Shown: positions 32,909 through 40,283 of the stretch, in pieces
Layout: each line of letters begins with the position of its first letter
How positions within the stretch are numbered: position 1 is the stretch's first letter
Assembly: GCA_902489945.1 (NCBI GenBank)
Contig: CABUBZ010000005.1
Location: forward strand, 1-47,896
From: an uncultured Collinsella sp.
GTDB taxonomy: Bacteria > Actinomycetota > Coriobacteriia > Coriobacteriales > Coriobacteriaceae
Reading direction: 5' to 3'
Length of the DNA stretch: 47,896 bases
Notes under the pieces: model-generated
The model's database searches: none
Told to the model about the DNA's origin: nothing
What the model saw: the letters and a program-made list of their open reading frames with translations, nothing else
Made by a program: the position numbers and the translations under genes

Positions 32909-33421
32909 TTACGCAATCTCGTCGGAGTCGAGGTACAGCTCTCGGGCGTACAAGAAGAGCTGGGAAAGCATGAACAGGACGATGCCGAGAACCAGAGAGG
33001 TCCAATCGAATGATGAAGCGATCTCTTGGGCGCCGACGGCCCCCTCGCCGCCAAACATCGAAACGGAGGTTTTGAGTGAGCCGGCGTAGAGGCTGGTGGC
33101 AGCTTGAACAACGAAGAGAATGCCGAGCACCTTCAAGCATGTCGCAGACCCTTTCTTGAAGGGGTCTCCGCTCTTGATCGTCCACACGAGAACGGCGCTG
33201 AGGATGGTCGTAGCGATACCGATGACGGCAGGGACCAATGTCGAGATCGCAAGGGCTGGATACGCGGGGGAGTCTGCAATTACAGGGTTGTCGAGCACTT
33301 CGATTGCTGGCTTTAAGGAGAACGCCACTTGTGCGATGGCGGTGGCGCAAAGGGTCGCAGAGGCTATCGCACATGCGATGCGGAAGGAATGAAGCCGGGG
33401 AGTGCGATTGTCGGAACTCAT
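32909..33421 (-). CDS. DUF2975 family membrane protein
   Basis: 170 residues with four predicted membrane segments: near residues 13-35 (ACAIASATLCATAIAQ), 55-80 (ALAISTLVPAVIGIATTILS), 95-115 (CLKVLGILFVVQAATSLYA) and 140-160 (LVLGIVLFMLSQLFLY). Members of DUF2975 stand next to YozG-like XRE genes and are assumed to sense membrane state and control the regulator; the activity is not known. The ATG at 33421 follows GGAGG, and a 25-bp tandem copy of this ribosome site lies just upstream. Confidence 0.8.
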   Translation of the reverse strand: MSSDNRTPRLHSFRIACAIASATLCATAIAQVAFSLKPAIEVLDNPVIADSPAYPALAISTLVPAVIGIATTILSAVLVWTIKSGDPFKKGSATCLKVLGILFVVQAATSLYAGSLKTSVSMFGGEGAVGAQEIASSFDWTSLVLGIVLFMLSQLFLYARELYLDSDEIA

Positions 33422-33471
33422 AATAACCTCCGAAGAATTTAAAAAAAATAACCTCCGAAGAATTTAAAAAA
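33422..33471. repeat. 25-bp tandem duplication around the DUF2975 ribosome site
   Basis: AATAACCTCCGAAGAATTTA occurs at 33422 and again at 33447, period 25. On the minus strand each copy contains TCTTCGGAGGTTATT, so the transcript has two identical ribosome sites, only the proximal one next to the start codon. Confidence 0.92.
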
Positions 33472-33483
33472 CTCAGGTTACTT

Positions 33484-33531
33484 TTTAACAGTTTATGTTA
33501 AATTGACTTTGCCGGCAAGTAATCACAGCAT
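33484..33531. promoter_or_regulatory. Divergent promoters with overlapping palindromic operator
   Basis: Palindrome TTTAACA-N5-TGTTAAA (33484-33502). On the minus strand TTGCCG (33518-33513) and TAAACT (33495-33490), 17 bp apart, form a good promoter for DUF2975-XRE whose -10 is the centre of the palindrome. On the plus strand TTGACT (33503-33508) and CAGCAT (33526-33531), 17 bp apart, fit a promoter for the peptide gene whose -35 abuts the palindrome. Control by the XRE protein is inferred. Confidence 0.6.
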
Positions 33532-33566
33532 GCTGCAACTGAAACCCCTCTAGATTGGAGAGGATT

Positions 33567-33932
33567 ATGTTCAGTACTGTTAAGTCGTGTAAGCTCTTGG
33601 TTTTCCTCGGCCTCGCTCTTTGTCTGTTGCTGCCGGGAGCCCCCGCTTTTGCGGATACCCCGATGCCTCCTTCCCAGGAGAGCAGCCAGTGTGCCCTCGT
33701 TGAGCCCCTCGGGTATACGGACGACGTCGTCGATACCTACTGGAGCTACAGCTGTCCTCGCGGCGTAAGCGGGCACAGCATCTCGATGTTCAACATCTCT
33801 TACAAGACGATCTCCTACCGAAATGGCTATCGCCGATCCGCGCATCATAGGGAATCCCGCCTCGCTGCAATGTGCTCCTGTGGTGTTCTTGGCACAACTG
33901 ATAAATGGCAATTTGTCTATAGCACCTACTAG
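33567..33932 (+). CDS. Secreted Tyr/Cys-containing peptide 1 (bacteriocin-like candidate)
   Basis: 121 residues. A clear Sec signal peptide (KLLVFLGLALCLLLPGAPAFA) ends at about residue 29 (AFA before D). The mature part (~92 aa) has four cysteines (C42, C63, C103, C105), WSYSC, Y79-x4-Y84-x3-Y88 and ends QFVYSTY. It is first in a run with permease and ATPase genes and divergent from a regulator pair. The W-x-Y start, spaced tyrosines and aromatic C-terminus recall lactococcin 972-type bacteriocins only weakly; I do not claim membership. ATG 33567 is used because GGAGAGGA stands before it. Confidence 0.7.
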   Translation: MFSTVKSCKLLVFLGLALCLLLPGAPAFADTPMPPSQESSQCALVEPLGYTDDVVDTYWSYSCPRGVSGHSISMFNISYKTISYRNGYRRSAHHRESRLAAMCSCGVLGTTDKWQFVYSTY

Positions 33933-33942
33933 ATGCGAGGAA

Positions 33943-33965
33943 GGGCCGAGCATTTTGTTCGGCCC
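33943..33965 (+). promoter_or_regulatory. Hairpin between peptide 1 and permease genes
   Basis: GGGCCGAGC (33943-33951) pairs with GTTCGGCCC (33957-33965), 9 bp with one G-T pair and a five-base loop, with no T run. Probably a processing or partial-termination hairpin giving more peptide mRNA than transporter mRNA. Confidence 0.5.
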
Positions 33966-33998
33966 CTCTGTTCCGACTGGATGAGGTTAAGGTTGGCG

Positions 33999-36221
33999 AT
34001 GAATATGCTCAAAATCTCGAAGGCGATCTTTAGGTCGCTTCTCTCCTCCAGGTCGCTCTGTGTTGTCGTTGTTGCGTTGATGGTTCTTTGTGCTCTGCCC
34101 GTCTTCAGGAGCGCGGCTGGCATCGACGGACGGGTCGAATACCTCGAGTCGGGAATAACCCGTGTTGAGCAGGAATTGTCAGCATCCTATGCGGATGCGC
34201 TTGTGAATGCGGGGGAGGACGGTGTCTATACCTCTTCATCAAGCATGCCCGCGCTTCTGTACCCTCTTGCCGCGGGACGTCTTATCTTGGCACCGCTCTC
34301 TCCCCTACTTCCGTTTCTGCAGATATCGGATGGAGAGTACACCTATTATGACGGATCGAAGGAGTACTTGCTATGGGTCGCAACGGCCGTTGCCGTCTCG
34401 TTCCTTGCCGCGCGTCTTAACAAACGTGAAAAGCTCATCATCCAGGCACCGATGGGCGAGCTGGGTAGACTTGTTGCATCGAGCGTATGGGCGAGTGTTT
34501 TTGCAATGCTTGCCGTCCTCGCCATCAATCTTCCAGGGATAATCGCCGCGCTTGTGAAGAATGGCCCGGGCTCGCCGTTCTATCCGATAGGCTACATTCA
34601 ATATGCGACTCCGGTTATCAAACCGGCTTGGCTGGTGTTCGCGCAGACGGCCATCTTGCAATTCTTGGTGGCAGCGTTCATCTCGCTTGTCGTTCACCTT
34701 GCCGTGAAGATTGCCAATAACCCTACGCTTGGAATCGTGTTCGTATGTGCCCTGATGGGGGTGACGATGGTTCCCGGGTATTACGGAAGATCCATCGCTT
34801 TACGTGAGTTCGCCCTGTTGAATCCCCTTTCGTATGCGAACACCGAGTTGACCGTCGGCGCCTATAGCCCGTACCCGACAACGCAGATAGTGAATCTGCC
34901 CGGACTTTGCTTCGAGCGTGGCGCGATTACCCTCGTATGCGCAATCGGGATCGAGGTGCTGGCAATTAGCCTGCTTTGCGTTGCTGGAAAGAGCCGCTGC
35001 GCGCGCCCGATGCCCCCGATTTGTCTTGAGAGAGGTTCCTTCACCGCATCGAGAGCGGCAACTCGTTCGAGCGCTTGTGCCTCCGCCGTTGCATACGTAA
35101 GAACGATGGGGAAACTGCTCCTGCATTCTCCTGCCCTCGCCGTATGCGCGATTGCAATGTCGACGACGATGCTGGCCCCGGCTCTGGTCGAGGTGTTTCC
35201 TGACGCTGATGACGTTTCCGCTGTTCGGTATAGGGATGGGGAGCTCCGTTCAATAGATCGGTATCTAGAGCAGGACGCTGCGAATATGGATGTCGAGGGC
35301 AAAACGGCCCTGGAAGACATGCGAGATGCTCTTTCGGGTTTTGTGTACGCGCCTACGCCTGCGGAGGGGTTTCGAAGCCTTGCGACGTACGAGCGCGCTC
35401 GAGGCGAACTGGGCGCGGCAGATGCGACCCTCCTGCAATCGATCGGAATCGAGCCGGAGACTCCTTCTCGTGCGGAGGCGCGCGCCCTTCTGCTCGAGTC
35501 GATCGCGAGCTTGCCGGACCCCAAGGTTTACGAGTTAAGTACGAAGATGCCCCCATTAATCCTCCTTTCGTATTTCCAGGCAGCGCTTCCTTCCTTGTTT
35601 TGGCTGTTGCCCGTGGTTGTCACATCGCTTGCGTGCACCCACCTGCAGTGCCGTTCCCTTCTGGTTTTCCAAGTCCCCGCAACAGCGCATGTGCGTTTTC
35701 TGACGGCTGTTGCGTTGTCTCTCCTGCTTGGCTTGACGCTGCTTTTGGTGTCGATGGTTCCCGCTGCAGTTGTGTCCGCGATTAAGAACGGTGCGGGTGG
35801 ATCGGAGTATCCCGTCGCTCTCATTCGAGCGGGGGCTTCGACAACGTCCATGGTGGGGGAGGCGGTGTTGCGTAGCGTTCCGTTGCTGGTCATGGCATAC
35901 GGCGTGATTTCCGTCGTCGCTGCGTTGACAGCAGCGATTAGCCGCAGCCCCGTTGTCACCGGAGTGGTTTGCGCGGTTCTCTTGGTGTTGGGTTCGTTGA
36001 GCGCTCATGTTGAAAGCGCGGGCATGGGCGCCGCGCTGCTGGCTCCATTCGCCTCGTTTGATCCCGCTTCCCAGGTGGGGACGATTGGGTTCCTTGGGCG
36101 AGGGACGAACGCGATGCCTTTTGGAGAGGTCGTCGGCGCATCGGGCGCTCTGCTGGTGGTCTTGGGCGCCGTATCTCCGTTGTTGGTGCGCCTGGGTGTT
36201 CCGAAGATCGAAAGGGGATGA
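33999..36221 (+). CDS. Double-length ABC-2-type permease of the peptide island
   Basis: About 740 residues, two halves of similar design. Each starts with a membrane segment, has a soluble, charged extracytoplasmic stretch, then a group of hydrophobic helices. Each half carries the same motif: KNGPGSPFYPIG (about residues 187-198) and IKNGAGGSEYPV (about 595-606); the fusion protein at 37119 has LNGFGQIGYPIA. So it looks like an internal duplication of an ABC-2-like exporter permease. ATG 33999 is preferred (AAGG six bases before); the frame is open to 33933. It stops with TGA next to the ATPase start. Export or immunity is inferred from context. Confidence 0.75.
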   Translation: MNMLKISKAIFRSLLSSRSLCVVVVALMVLCALPVFRSAAGIDGRVEYLESGITRVEQELSASYADALVNAGEDGVYTSSSSMPALLYPLAAGRLILAPLSPLLPFLQISDGEYTYYDGSKEYLLWVATAVAVSFLAARLNKREKLIIQAPMGELGRLVASSVWASVFAMLAVLAINLPGIIAALVKNGPGSPFYPIGYIQYATPVIKPAWLVFAQTAILQFLVAAFISLVVHLAVKIANNPTLGIVFVCALMGVTMVPGYYGRSIALREFALLNPLSYANTELTVGAYSPYPTTQIVNLPGLCFERGAITLVCAIGIEVLAISLLCVAGKSRCARPMPPICLERGSFTASRAATRSSACASAVAYVRTMGKLLLHSPALAVCAIAMSTTMLAPALVEVFPDADDVSAVRYRDGELRSIDRYLEQDAANMDVEGKTALEDMRDALSGFVYAPTPAEGFRSLATYERARGELGAADATLLQSIGIEPETPSRAEARALLLESIASLPDPKVYELSTKMPPLILLSYFQAALPSLFWLLPVVVTSLACTHLQCRSLLVFQVPATAHVRFLTAVALSLLLGLTLLLVSMVPAAVVSAIKNGAGGSEYPVALIRAGASTTSMVGEAVLRSVPLLVMAYGVISVVAALTAAISRSPVVTGVVCAVLLVLGSLSAHVESAGMGAALLAPFASFDPASQVGTIGFLGRGTNAMPFGEVVGASGALLVVLGAVSPLLVRLGVPKIERG

Positions 36222-36226
36222 TCTCG

Positions 36227-36967
36227 ATGATTGACCTTCAAACGCTGACGATCTCTTATGGAAAGAAGGTGCTCGTAGATTCGGTGAACGCTGAGTTTGC
36301 CCCGGGTACGGTCTACGGTCTCGTCGCTCCGAACGGGCATGGAAAGACGACGTTGCTGCGTGCGATGGCAGGTTTGCCGGGTCCTCGCGTGGACGGGAGC
36401 ATCGTTCTGGATGAGGTGCAGGGTACGGGTGCGAGAGAGGTCCGTTCTATGATCTTCTATGCACCTGGTGAGGGAACGCTGCTGTATCCCGGATTGCGTG
36501 CGGAAGATCACCTCAAGATGGTTTGCGATATGTGGCCGCATGCTCGTGATATCGAGGAGGTAGTGGAGCAAACGCAGATAGGCGAGTTCGCGAAGATGAG
36601 GATCCGCGCTCTGAGCCAGGGTATGAAGCAGCAGCTTACCTTGGCGATTGCGTATGCGACGGGTGCGCGGTACCTCCTGTTGGATGAACCCATGAACGCG
36701 CTCGATCCCAGCAGGGTGGACTTGCATTCCGGGATTCTCAGGAAGCTGGCCGATTCTGGTACGTGCATCATCATGTCATCCCACATCTTGGATTCGGTCG
36801 ATAGACTGTGCGATGAGATTCTGTTTTTGAAGGATGGGAGGCTCATTAGAAGCATTCCGCAAGATGATGCTGCGCCGAAGTCTCCCGGATCCCATTTCGC
36901 AAGGCCTGCCGGACGCGCCGAGGGTGCGCTAAGCGCGTATCGGCGGCTCTACGGAGAGGGCGGGTAG
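36227..36967 (+). CDS. ABC transporter ATP-binding protein
   Basis: 246 residues, one ABC domain. Walker A GLVAPNGHGKTTLL, signature LSQGMKQQLTLA, Walker B YLLLDEPMNALDP, H-loop MSSHILDS. The signature LSQGM instead of LSGGQ is common in bacteriocin/ABC-2 ATPases. Start ATG 36227 gives MIDLQTLTISYGKK with AAAGGGG nine bases upstream; ATG 36218 (overlapping the permease stop) is possible. It pairs with the preceding double permease. The ATPase half of the protein at 37119 is its closest paralogue in the window. Confidence 0.9.
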   Translation: MIDLQTLTISYGKKVLVDSVNAEFAPGTVYGLVAPNGHGKTTLLRAMAGLPGPRVDGSIVLDEVQGTGAREVRSMIFYAPGEGTLLYPGLRAEDHLKMVCDMWPHARDIEEVVEQTQIGEFAKMRIRALSQGMKQQLTLAIAYATGARYLLLDEPMNALDPSRVDLHSGILRKLADSGTCIIMSSHILDSVDRLCDEILFLKDGRLIRSIPQDDAAPKSPGSHFARPAGRAEGALSAYRRLYGEGG

Positions 36968-36992
36968 AAATGCAAGTTAATAATCTATGTGG

Positions 36993-37020
36993 TCGATATG
37001 CCGTTAAACCCGCATATCGA
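36993..37020. promoter_or_regulatory. 9-bp inverted repeat between the two ABC units
   Basis: TCGATATGC (36993-37001) and GCATATCGA (37012-37020), perfect, ten bases apart, no T run. It may be an operator or a weak terminator for the first unit. Confidence 0.5.
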
Positions 37021-37079
37021 TACCGCTCAGCCATTCGCCTCGCCCCCGTCGCATGTACCTTCATCCGGTCTGTTACTTT

Positions 37080-37085
37080 TATACT
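37080..37085 (+). promoter_or_regulatory. Possible -10 of the second ABC unit
   Basis: TATACT in an otherwise rare AT-rich patch, 34 bases before ATG 37119. No clear -35. If real, the fusion transporter and peptide 2 have their own promoter. Confidence 0.4.
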
Positions 37086-37118
37086 AAACAATTCTTTGAG
37101 GAACGTAGGTGCTTCTGA

Positions 37119-38933
37119 ATGTGCTGTCGACTCCTTCTCAAACTAATCCTAAGAGACAGGGCCGTATGGATCTCCACGCTCGTTCTTGCCGCAGCCTTCT
37201 CCATCCCCATTGCGTTCAATTCACCCATCTACGGGCCCTTCTTTATGAAGCAGGGCATGCAGGGCTTTGTCGACGCATTCAATACGCGCGCACCCCAGGC
37301 CGGCGGCATAGACCTATCGCCAGAGCAGCAAGCTGACGCGGAGCTTGCAAGATACGCGAACGCCGCCCTCGCCGCTCAAACCGACGCCGCCTTTCTCGAT
37401 TCTGCCGAGAGCTACTACGCGCTCATGGACGAAGGCTTCCAATCCGGGTCCATCGTGGGAGACCGAGAGACCAATGACGCAGACCTCGCGTATTGCCGCG
37501 CCCTGAGCAGCTCCGGCATCACGGATATCCCGGCCTCCGCAAACGACCTGCCATTCCTCTCCTTCCTGCCTTACGCCATTGCCACGGCGCCGTCTTTCCT
37601 TCCCTTCATCCCCTTCCTTCTCTCGTCGATACTCGTGCTCGGCGCCACAAGGCCTGCGACCCCGGCGGCGAAGGCGCCCGTGCCCAAATTCCGGCGCCTT
37701 ATCCAGAACGTGTTTTCGATAATCGCCGCGGGGACCGCGATGCTCCTCGCCGGCCTCGCACCCGGGGGCATTTACGCCTCGGTCCTAAACGGCTTCGGGC
37801 AAATTGGGTACCCGATCGCCTTCTTCCATGACGGCGCGCTTACCACCACGACCGCGGGAGACGTCTTCACGACCCTGCTTCTCGCGCTGCTTGCGGGCGG
37901 AACCTTGATATCCGTTTTCTCCGCCGTCCTATCGACCGCAACGAGGCGCGTCCTCGCGGGCCCCCTTGCCTCAGCGCTGCTTGTCGCGGCCCCGGCATTC
38001 CCGTTATTGTCCGATTCGGCGCTGGAGCATAACGCCGTGCTCAATCTCCTGCCGCTGGCCGTGTTCTCGCCTATCGAGGCAACGGGCTACGTGGGATGCT
38101 TCCCGACGGAATTCATTGGCTCCGGTTCAGGCAGCGCATCGATGCTTGCCGTGGCCCTGGTATACGTCGCGGTCCTTTTCGCGGTCGGCGCCGTCGTGAC
38201 ACGTTCGCCCAAACAGGCTGGACCCGCTAAAAAGCACCATGGTCTCGAGCTTCTGGACGCGAGCGTGGGATACGGGAGCACGACGATACTTTCAATCGGA
38301 TCGCTTTTCCTGAGCCCGGGAACGGCGGCTGGGCTCGTCGCTCCCAACGGCTCGGGGAAAACCACCCTTCTTGAAGCGCTGTCGGGCCAATTTCCCACCC
38401 GCATCCGCTCGGGAAGCCTGGCGGCAGACGGAATCTGCCAACGCCGATCAGCCGAATTCGCAGAACTCGTCTACCTGAGCTCTTCGGGCAGCGCGGATCT
38501 CTATCCCACGCTATCGGCCATCGAGCACCTTGCTTTCGTTAGGGAGGCGTGGAAATCGGCCGCCGACATCGACTCGCTCTGCGACTCCCTCGGAATCTCC
38601 CCATATCTCGACAAGCCGGCCCGTAAACTCTCGACAGGAATGAAGCAGCAGGTAAAGCTTGCCATGGCGATAGCGACCGGTTGCCCGTACCTCATCCTCG
38701 ATGAACCGCTGAACGGCCTCGATCCGGGAAAACGGAAAACCTCCTGCGACGCGATGCGCAGCGAAGTGGCGCGGGGACGCAGCGTGCTCATCTCAAGCCA
38801 CCTGCTCGACGACCTGGCAGACCTCACCAACTCGTTCTACTTCATCGAGGCCGGCACGCTCGTGGAAAAGATCAAGTCGTCCTCGCAGACGCTCAAGCAG
38901 GAATACCTCGATACATACGAAGGAGGTGAATGA
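37119..38933 (+). CDS. ABC transporter permease-ATPase fusion
   Basis: 604 residues. Residues 1-365 are membrane domain: helix at 15-34, a soluble stretch 45-145 rich in Asp/Ala, then helices near 160-176, 196-222, 248-272, 279-298 and 340-361, with LNGFGQIGYPIA (223-234). Residues 375-600 are an ABC ATPase: GLVAPNGSGKTTLL (405-418), LSTGMKQQVKLA (504-515), YLILDEPLNGLDP (524-536), SSHLL (559-563). The ATPase is clearly paralogous to the protein at 36227. The permease half matches one half of the double permease. ATG 37119 directly follows an in-frame TGA; ribosome site weak (TAGG). Stops with TGA just before peptide 2. Confidence 0.82.
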   Translation: MCCRLLLKLILRDRAVWISTLVLAAAFSIPIAFNSPIYGPFFMKQGMQGFVDAFNTRAPQAGGIDLSPEQQADAELARYANAALAAQTDAAFLDSAESYYALMDEGFQSGSIVGDRETNDADLAYCRALSSSGITDIPASANDLPFLSFLPYAIATAPSFLPFIPFLLSSILVLGATRPATPAAKAPVPKFRRLIQNVFSIIAAGTAMLLAGLAPGGIYASVLNGFGQIGYPIAFFHDGALTTTTAGDVFTTLLLALLAGGTLISVFSAVLSTATRRVLAGPLASALLVAAPAFPLLSDSALEHNAVLNLLPLAVFSPIEATGYVGCFPTEFIGSGSGSASMLAVALVYVAVLFAVGAVVTRSPKQAGPAKKHHGLELLDASVGYGSTTILSIGSLFLSPGTAAGLVAPNGSGKTTLLEALSGQFPTRIRSGSLAADGICQRRSAEFAELVYLSSSGSADLYPTLSAIEHLAFVREAWKSAADIDSLCDSLGISPYLDKPARKLSTGMKQQVKLAMAIATGCPYLILDEPLNGLDPGKRKTSCDAMRSEVARGRSVLISSHLLDDLADLTNSFYFIEAGTLVEKIKSSSQTLKQEYLDTYEGGE

Positions 38934-38934
38934 C

Positions 38935-39279
38935 ATGAAACTATTTGAACAGCTGAAGTCCAATGCGTCGCGCATGGCTGTCTACGCCATCCTCGTGGCA
39001 ACGGCTTTATGCGGAATCGCGGCACCCGTCTATGCGCTCAACGGGGAGAAAGGCGACGTCGAACCCGCGTACATGGCTTCGACGGTTAAGGACCGGTACA
39101 AAGCCTTCTCTGGAGACACGTTTTACGTAGCAGAGTACGACACGACCTACCGTCAGCTTCGCTACAACAAGAGATACGAATATCTAGGCGCAAAAGTAAT
39201 CAGCTATACATCGGGTTGGTACGGCCCCAACTATGGACACATAACCCAGTTCAAGTGTAACTACCGTGTGTACAACTAA
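38935..39279 (+). CDS. Secreted Tyr-rich peptide 2
   Basis: 114 residues. The Sec signal MAVYAILVATALCGIAAPVYA ends at about residue 34. The mature ~80 residues contain 13 tyrosines and one cysteine, including Y72-x4-Y77-x3-Y81 with the same spacing as peptide 1, then GWYGPNYG and the end NYRVYN. AGGAGGTGA before ATG 38935 is the best ribosome site of the island, suggesting high expression. It overlaps the fusion gene end closely and is followed by a strong terminator. Function unknown; a secreted partner or substrate of the adjacent transporters is the simplest reading. Confidence 0.7.
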   Translation: MKLFEQLKSNASRMAVYAILVATALCGIAAPVYALNGEKGDVEPAYMASTVKDRYKAFSGDTFYVAEYDTTYRQLRYNKRYEYLGAKVISYTSGWYGPNYGHITQFKCNYRVYN

Positions 39280-39295
39280 AGCAACCCGGCCGGGA

Positions 39296-39330
39296 CGAGG
39301 GGTGACGCAAAAGCGTCGCCCCTCGTTTTT
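39296..39330 (+). terminator. Terminator of the peptide/ABC island
   Basis: CGAGGGGTGACGC (39296-39308) and GCGTCGCCCCTCG (39313-39325), 13 bp with one G-T pair and an AAAA loop, followed by five T. Confidence 0.95.
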
Positions 39331-39359
39331 AACCATGTCAACTGAACCTAGTTCAGTTT

Positions 39360-39423
39360 GGTTGATTTCCGATCTCAGCCGAACACATTGAGCGGAAAGG
39401 CCGTTCCCGCAGTCAGTCGAACG
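39360..39423 (+). repeat. ~64-bp direct repeat, copy 2 (right edge of island)
   Basis: Same sequence as 32045-32108 apart from two substitutions. Immediately before it is ACTGAAC-CTA-GTTCAGT (39341-39357), a 7-3-7 palindrome; immediately after it a perfect 13-bp GC hairpin (39422-39434 with 39442-39454). No coding capacity. Confidence 0.92.
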
Positions 39424-39534
39424 TCCCCGGGGCCCTTCTCAGGCCCCGGGGACGGCATTTTCCCAGTTGAAGGAACGGTGGAGATGTGTTTCGATGGGTC
39501 AGATTCGTGTCGTTCCGAAAAGACCGTGAACCTT

Positions 39535-39625
39535 TTGTGGGACACGCGGCGCCGTGGTACCATAGCCGAGTTTGTTGTCTTGGTCGGAAACCAAGACGCC
39601 TTATGCGCTGATCGGTAACCAGCGC
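39535..39625 (+). promoter_or_regulatory. rpmE promoter and two-hairpin leader
   Basis: TTGTGG (39535-39540) and TACCAT (39558-39563) 17 bp apart form a plausible promoter. The leader then has two consecutive hairpins: GTCTTGGT/ACCAAGAC (39577-39597) and GCGCTG/CAGCGC (39605-39625), with similar TCGG(N)AACCA loop regions. An L31-regulated leader is possible. Confidence 0.5.
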
Positions 39626-39647
39626 CTGACCAATAAGGAGTCCTACC

Positions 39648-40073
39648 ATGAAGCAGGGTATCCATCCCCAGTATGTCGAGTGCACGGTGACGTGCTCCTG
39701 CGGCAACACCTTCAAGACGCACGCTACCGTGTCCGAGATGAAGGTCGAGCTTTGCAACGAGTGCCACCCGTTCTACACCGGCCAGCAGAAGTTCGTCGAC
39801 ACCGGTGGACGCGTCCAGCGCTTCGCCGACAAGTTCGGTGGCGCCGCTGCCGCCCAGCTCAAGAAGGCTGAGGAGGCCAAGGCTGCCAAGGCCGCCAAGG
39901 CTGCTGAGGCCGAGGCTGCTCGCAAGGCCGCCGCTGAGGCTAAGGCTGCCGAGAAGGCTAAGCGTGCCGCTAAGTTCGCCGAGGAGGCTGCCAAGCAGGC
40001 CGCCGAGGCTCCCGCAGAGGCTCCCGTCGAGGAGGCCGCTGCCGAGGCCGAGACCACCGAGGCTGCTGAGTAA
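39648..40073 (+). CDS. rpmE: 50S ribosomal protein L31 with long Ala/Lys/Glu tail
   Basis: 141 residues. The first ~70 are zinc-type L31: MKQGIHPQYVECTVTCSCGN, CNECHPFYTGQQKFVDTGGR (cysteines in CSC and CNEC). The second half is a 70-residue Ala/Lys/Glu low-complexity extension, about doubling the usual size. AAGGAG precedes the ATG. It is an intact core gene directly to the right of the island. Confidence 0.95.
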   Translation: MKQGIHPQYVECTVTCSCGNTFKTHATVSEMKVELCNECHPFYTGQQKFVDTGGRVQRFADKFGGAAAAQLKKAEEAKAAKAAKAAEAEAARKAAAEAKAAEKAKRAAKFAEEAAKQAAEAPAEAPVEEAAAEAETTEAAE

Positions 40074-40110
40074 ATAGCTCGCCGCGGAATCGCTCGCATT
40101 CATGGCATAA

Positions 40111-40150
40111 GGGCCGTGCATCCGTTTGGGTGCGCGGCCCTTTTCTTTTT
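40111..40150 (+). terminator. Terminator of rpmE
   Basis: GGGCCGTGCATCC (40111-40123) pairs with GGGTGCGCGGCCC (40128-40140), with one mismatch-like G-T position, followed by TTTTCTTTTT. Confidence 0.88.
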
Positions 40151-40283
40151 ATTGGTGCAGGCTAACCCGTTCCCATTGCACCAGATTGGTGCGAAGGGGA
40201 CGGGTTGGTTTGCACCAAATGGCAGAGTGACGGCGTTTTCCCAGATAAAACCTGCCAAAATAAACCTGTCCCTTTTTGGCAGG
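40151..40283. repeat. Fold-back repeat pair between rpmE and secA
   Basis: TTGGTGCA...AACCCGT (40152-40170) is answered by ACGGGTT...TGCACCAA (40200-40218) with a nested TTGCACCA/TGGTGCGAA; then CCTGCCAAAA (40251-40260) by TTTTTGGCAGG (40273-40283) enclosing CTGTCCC. The second resembles the CCGGCAG...GGGGAC...CTGCCGG unit at 29034. The rest of the 346-base gap before secA shows no gene. Confidence 0.8.

Noticed and set aside
33567..33932. Direct assignment of peptide 1 to the lactococcin 972 family
   Set aside because: The resemblance is limited to aromatic spacing; the usual HSATV-type core is not evident, so I describe it as a candidate only.
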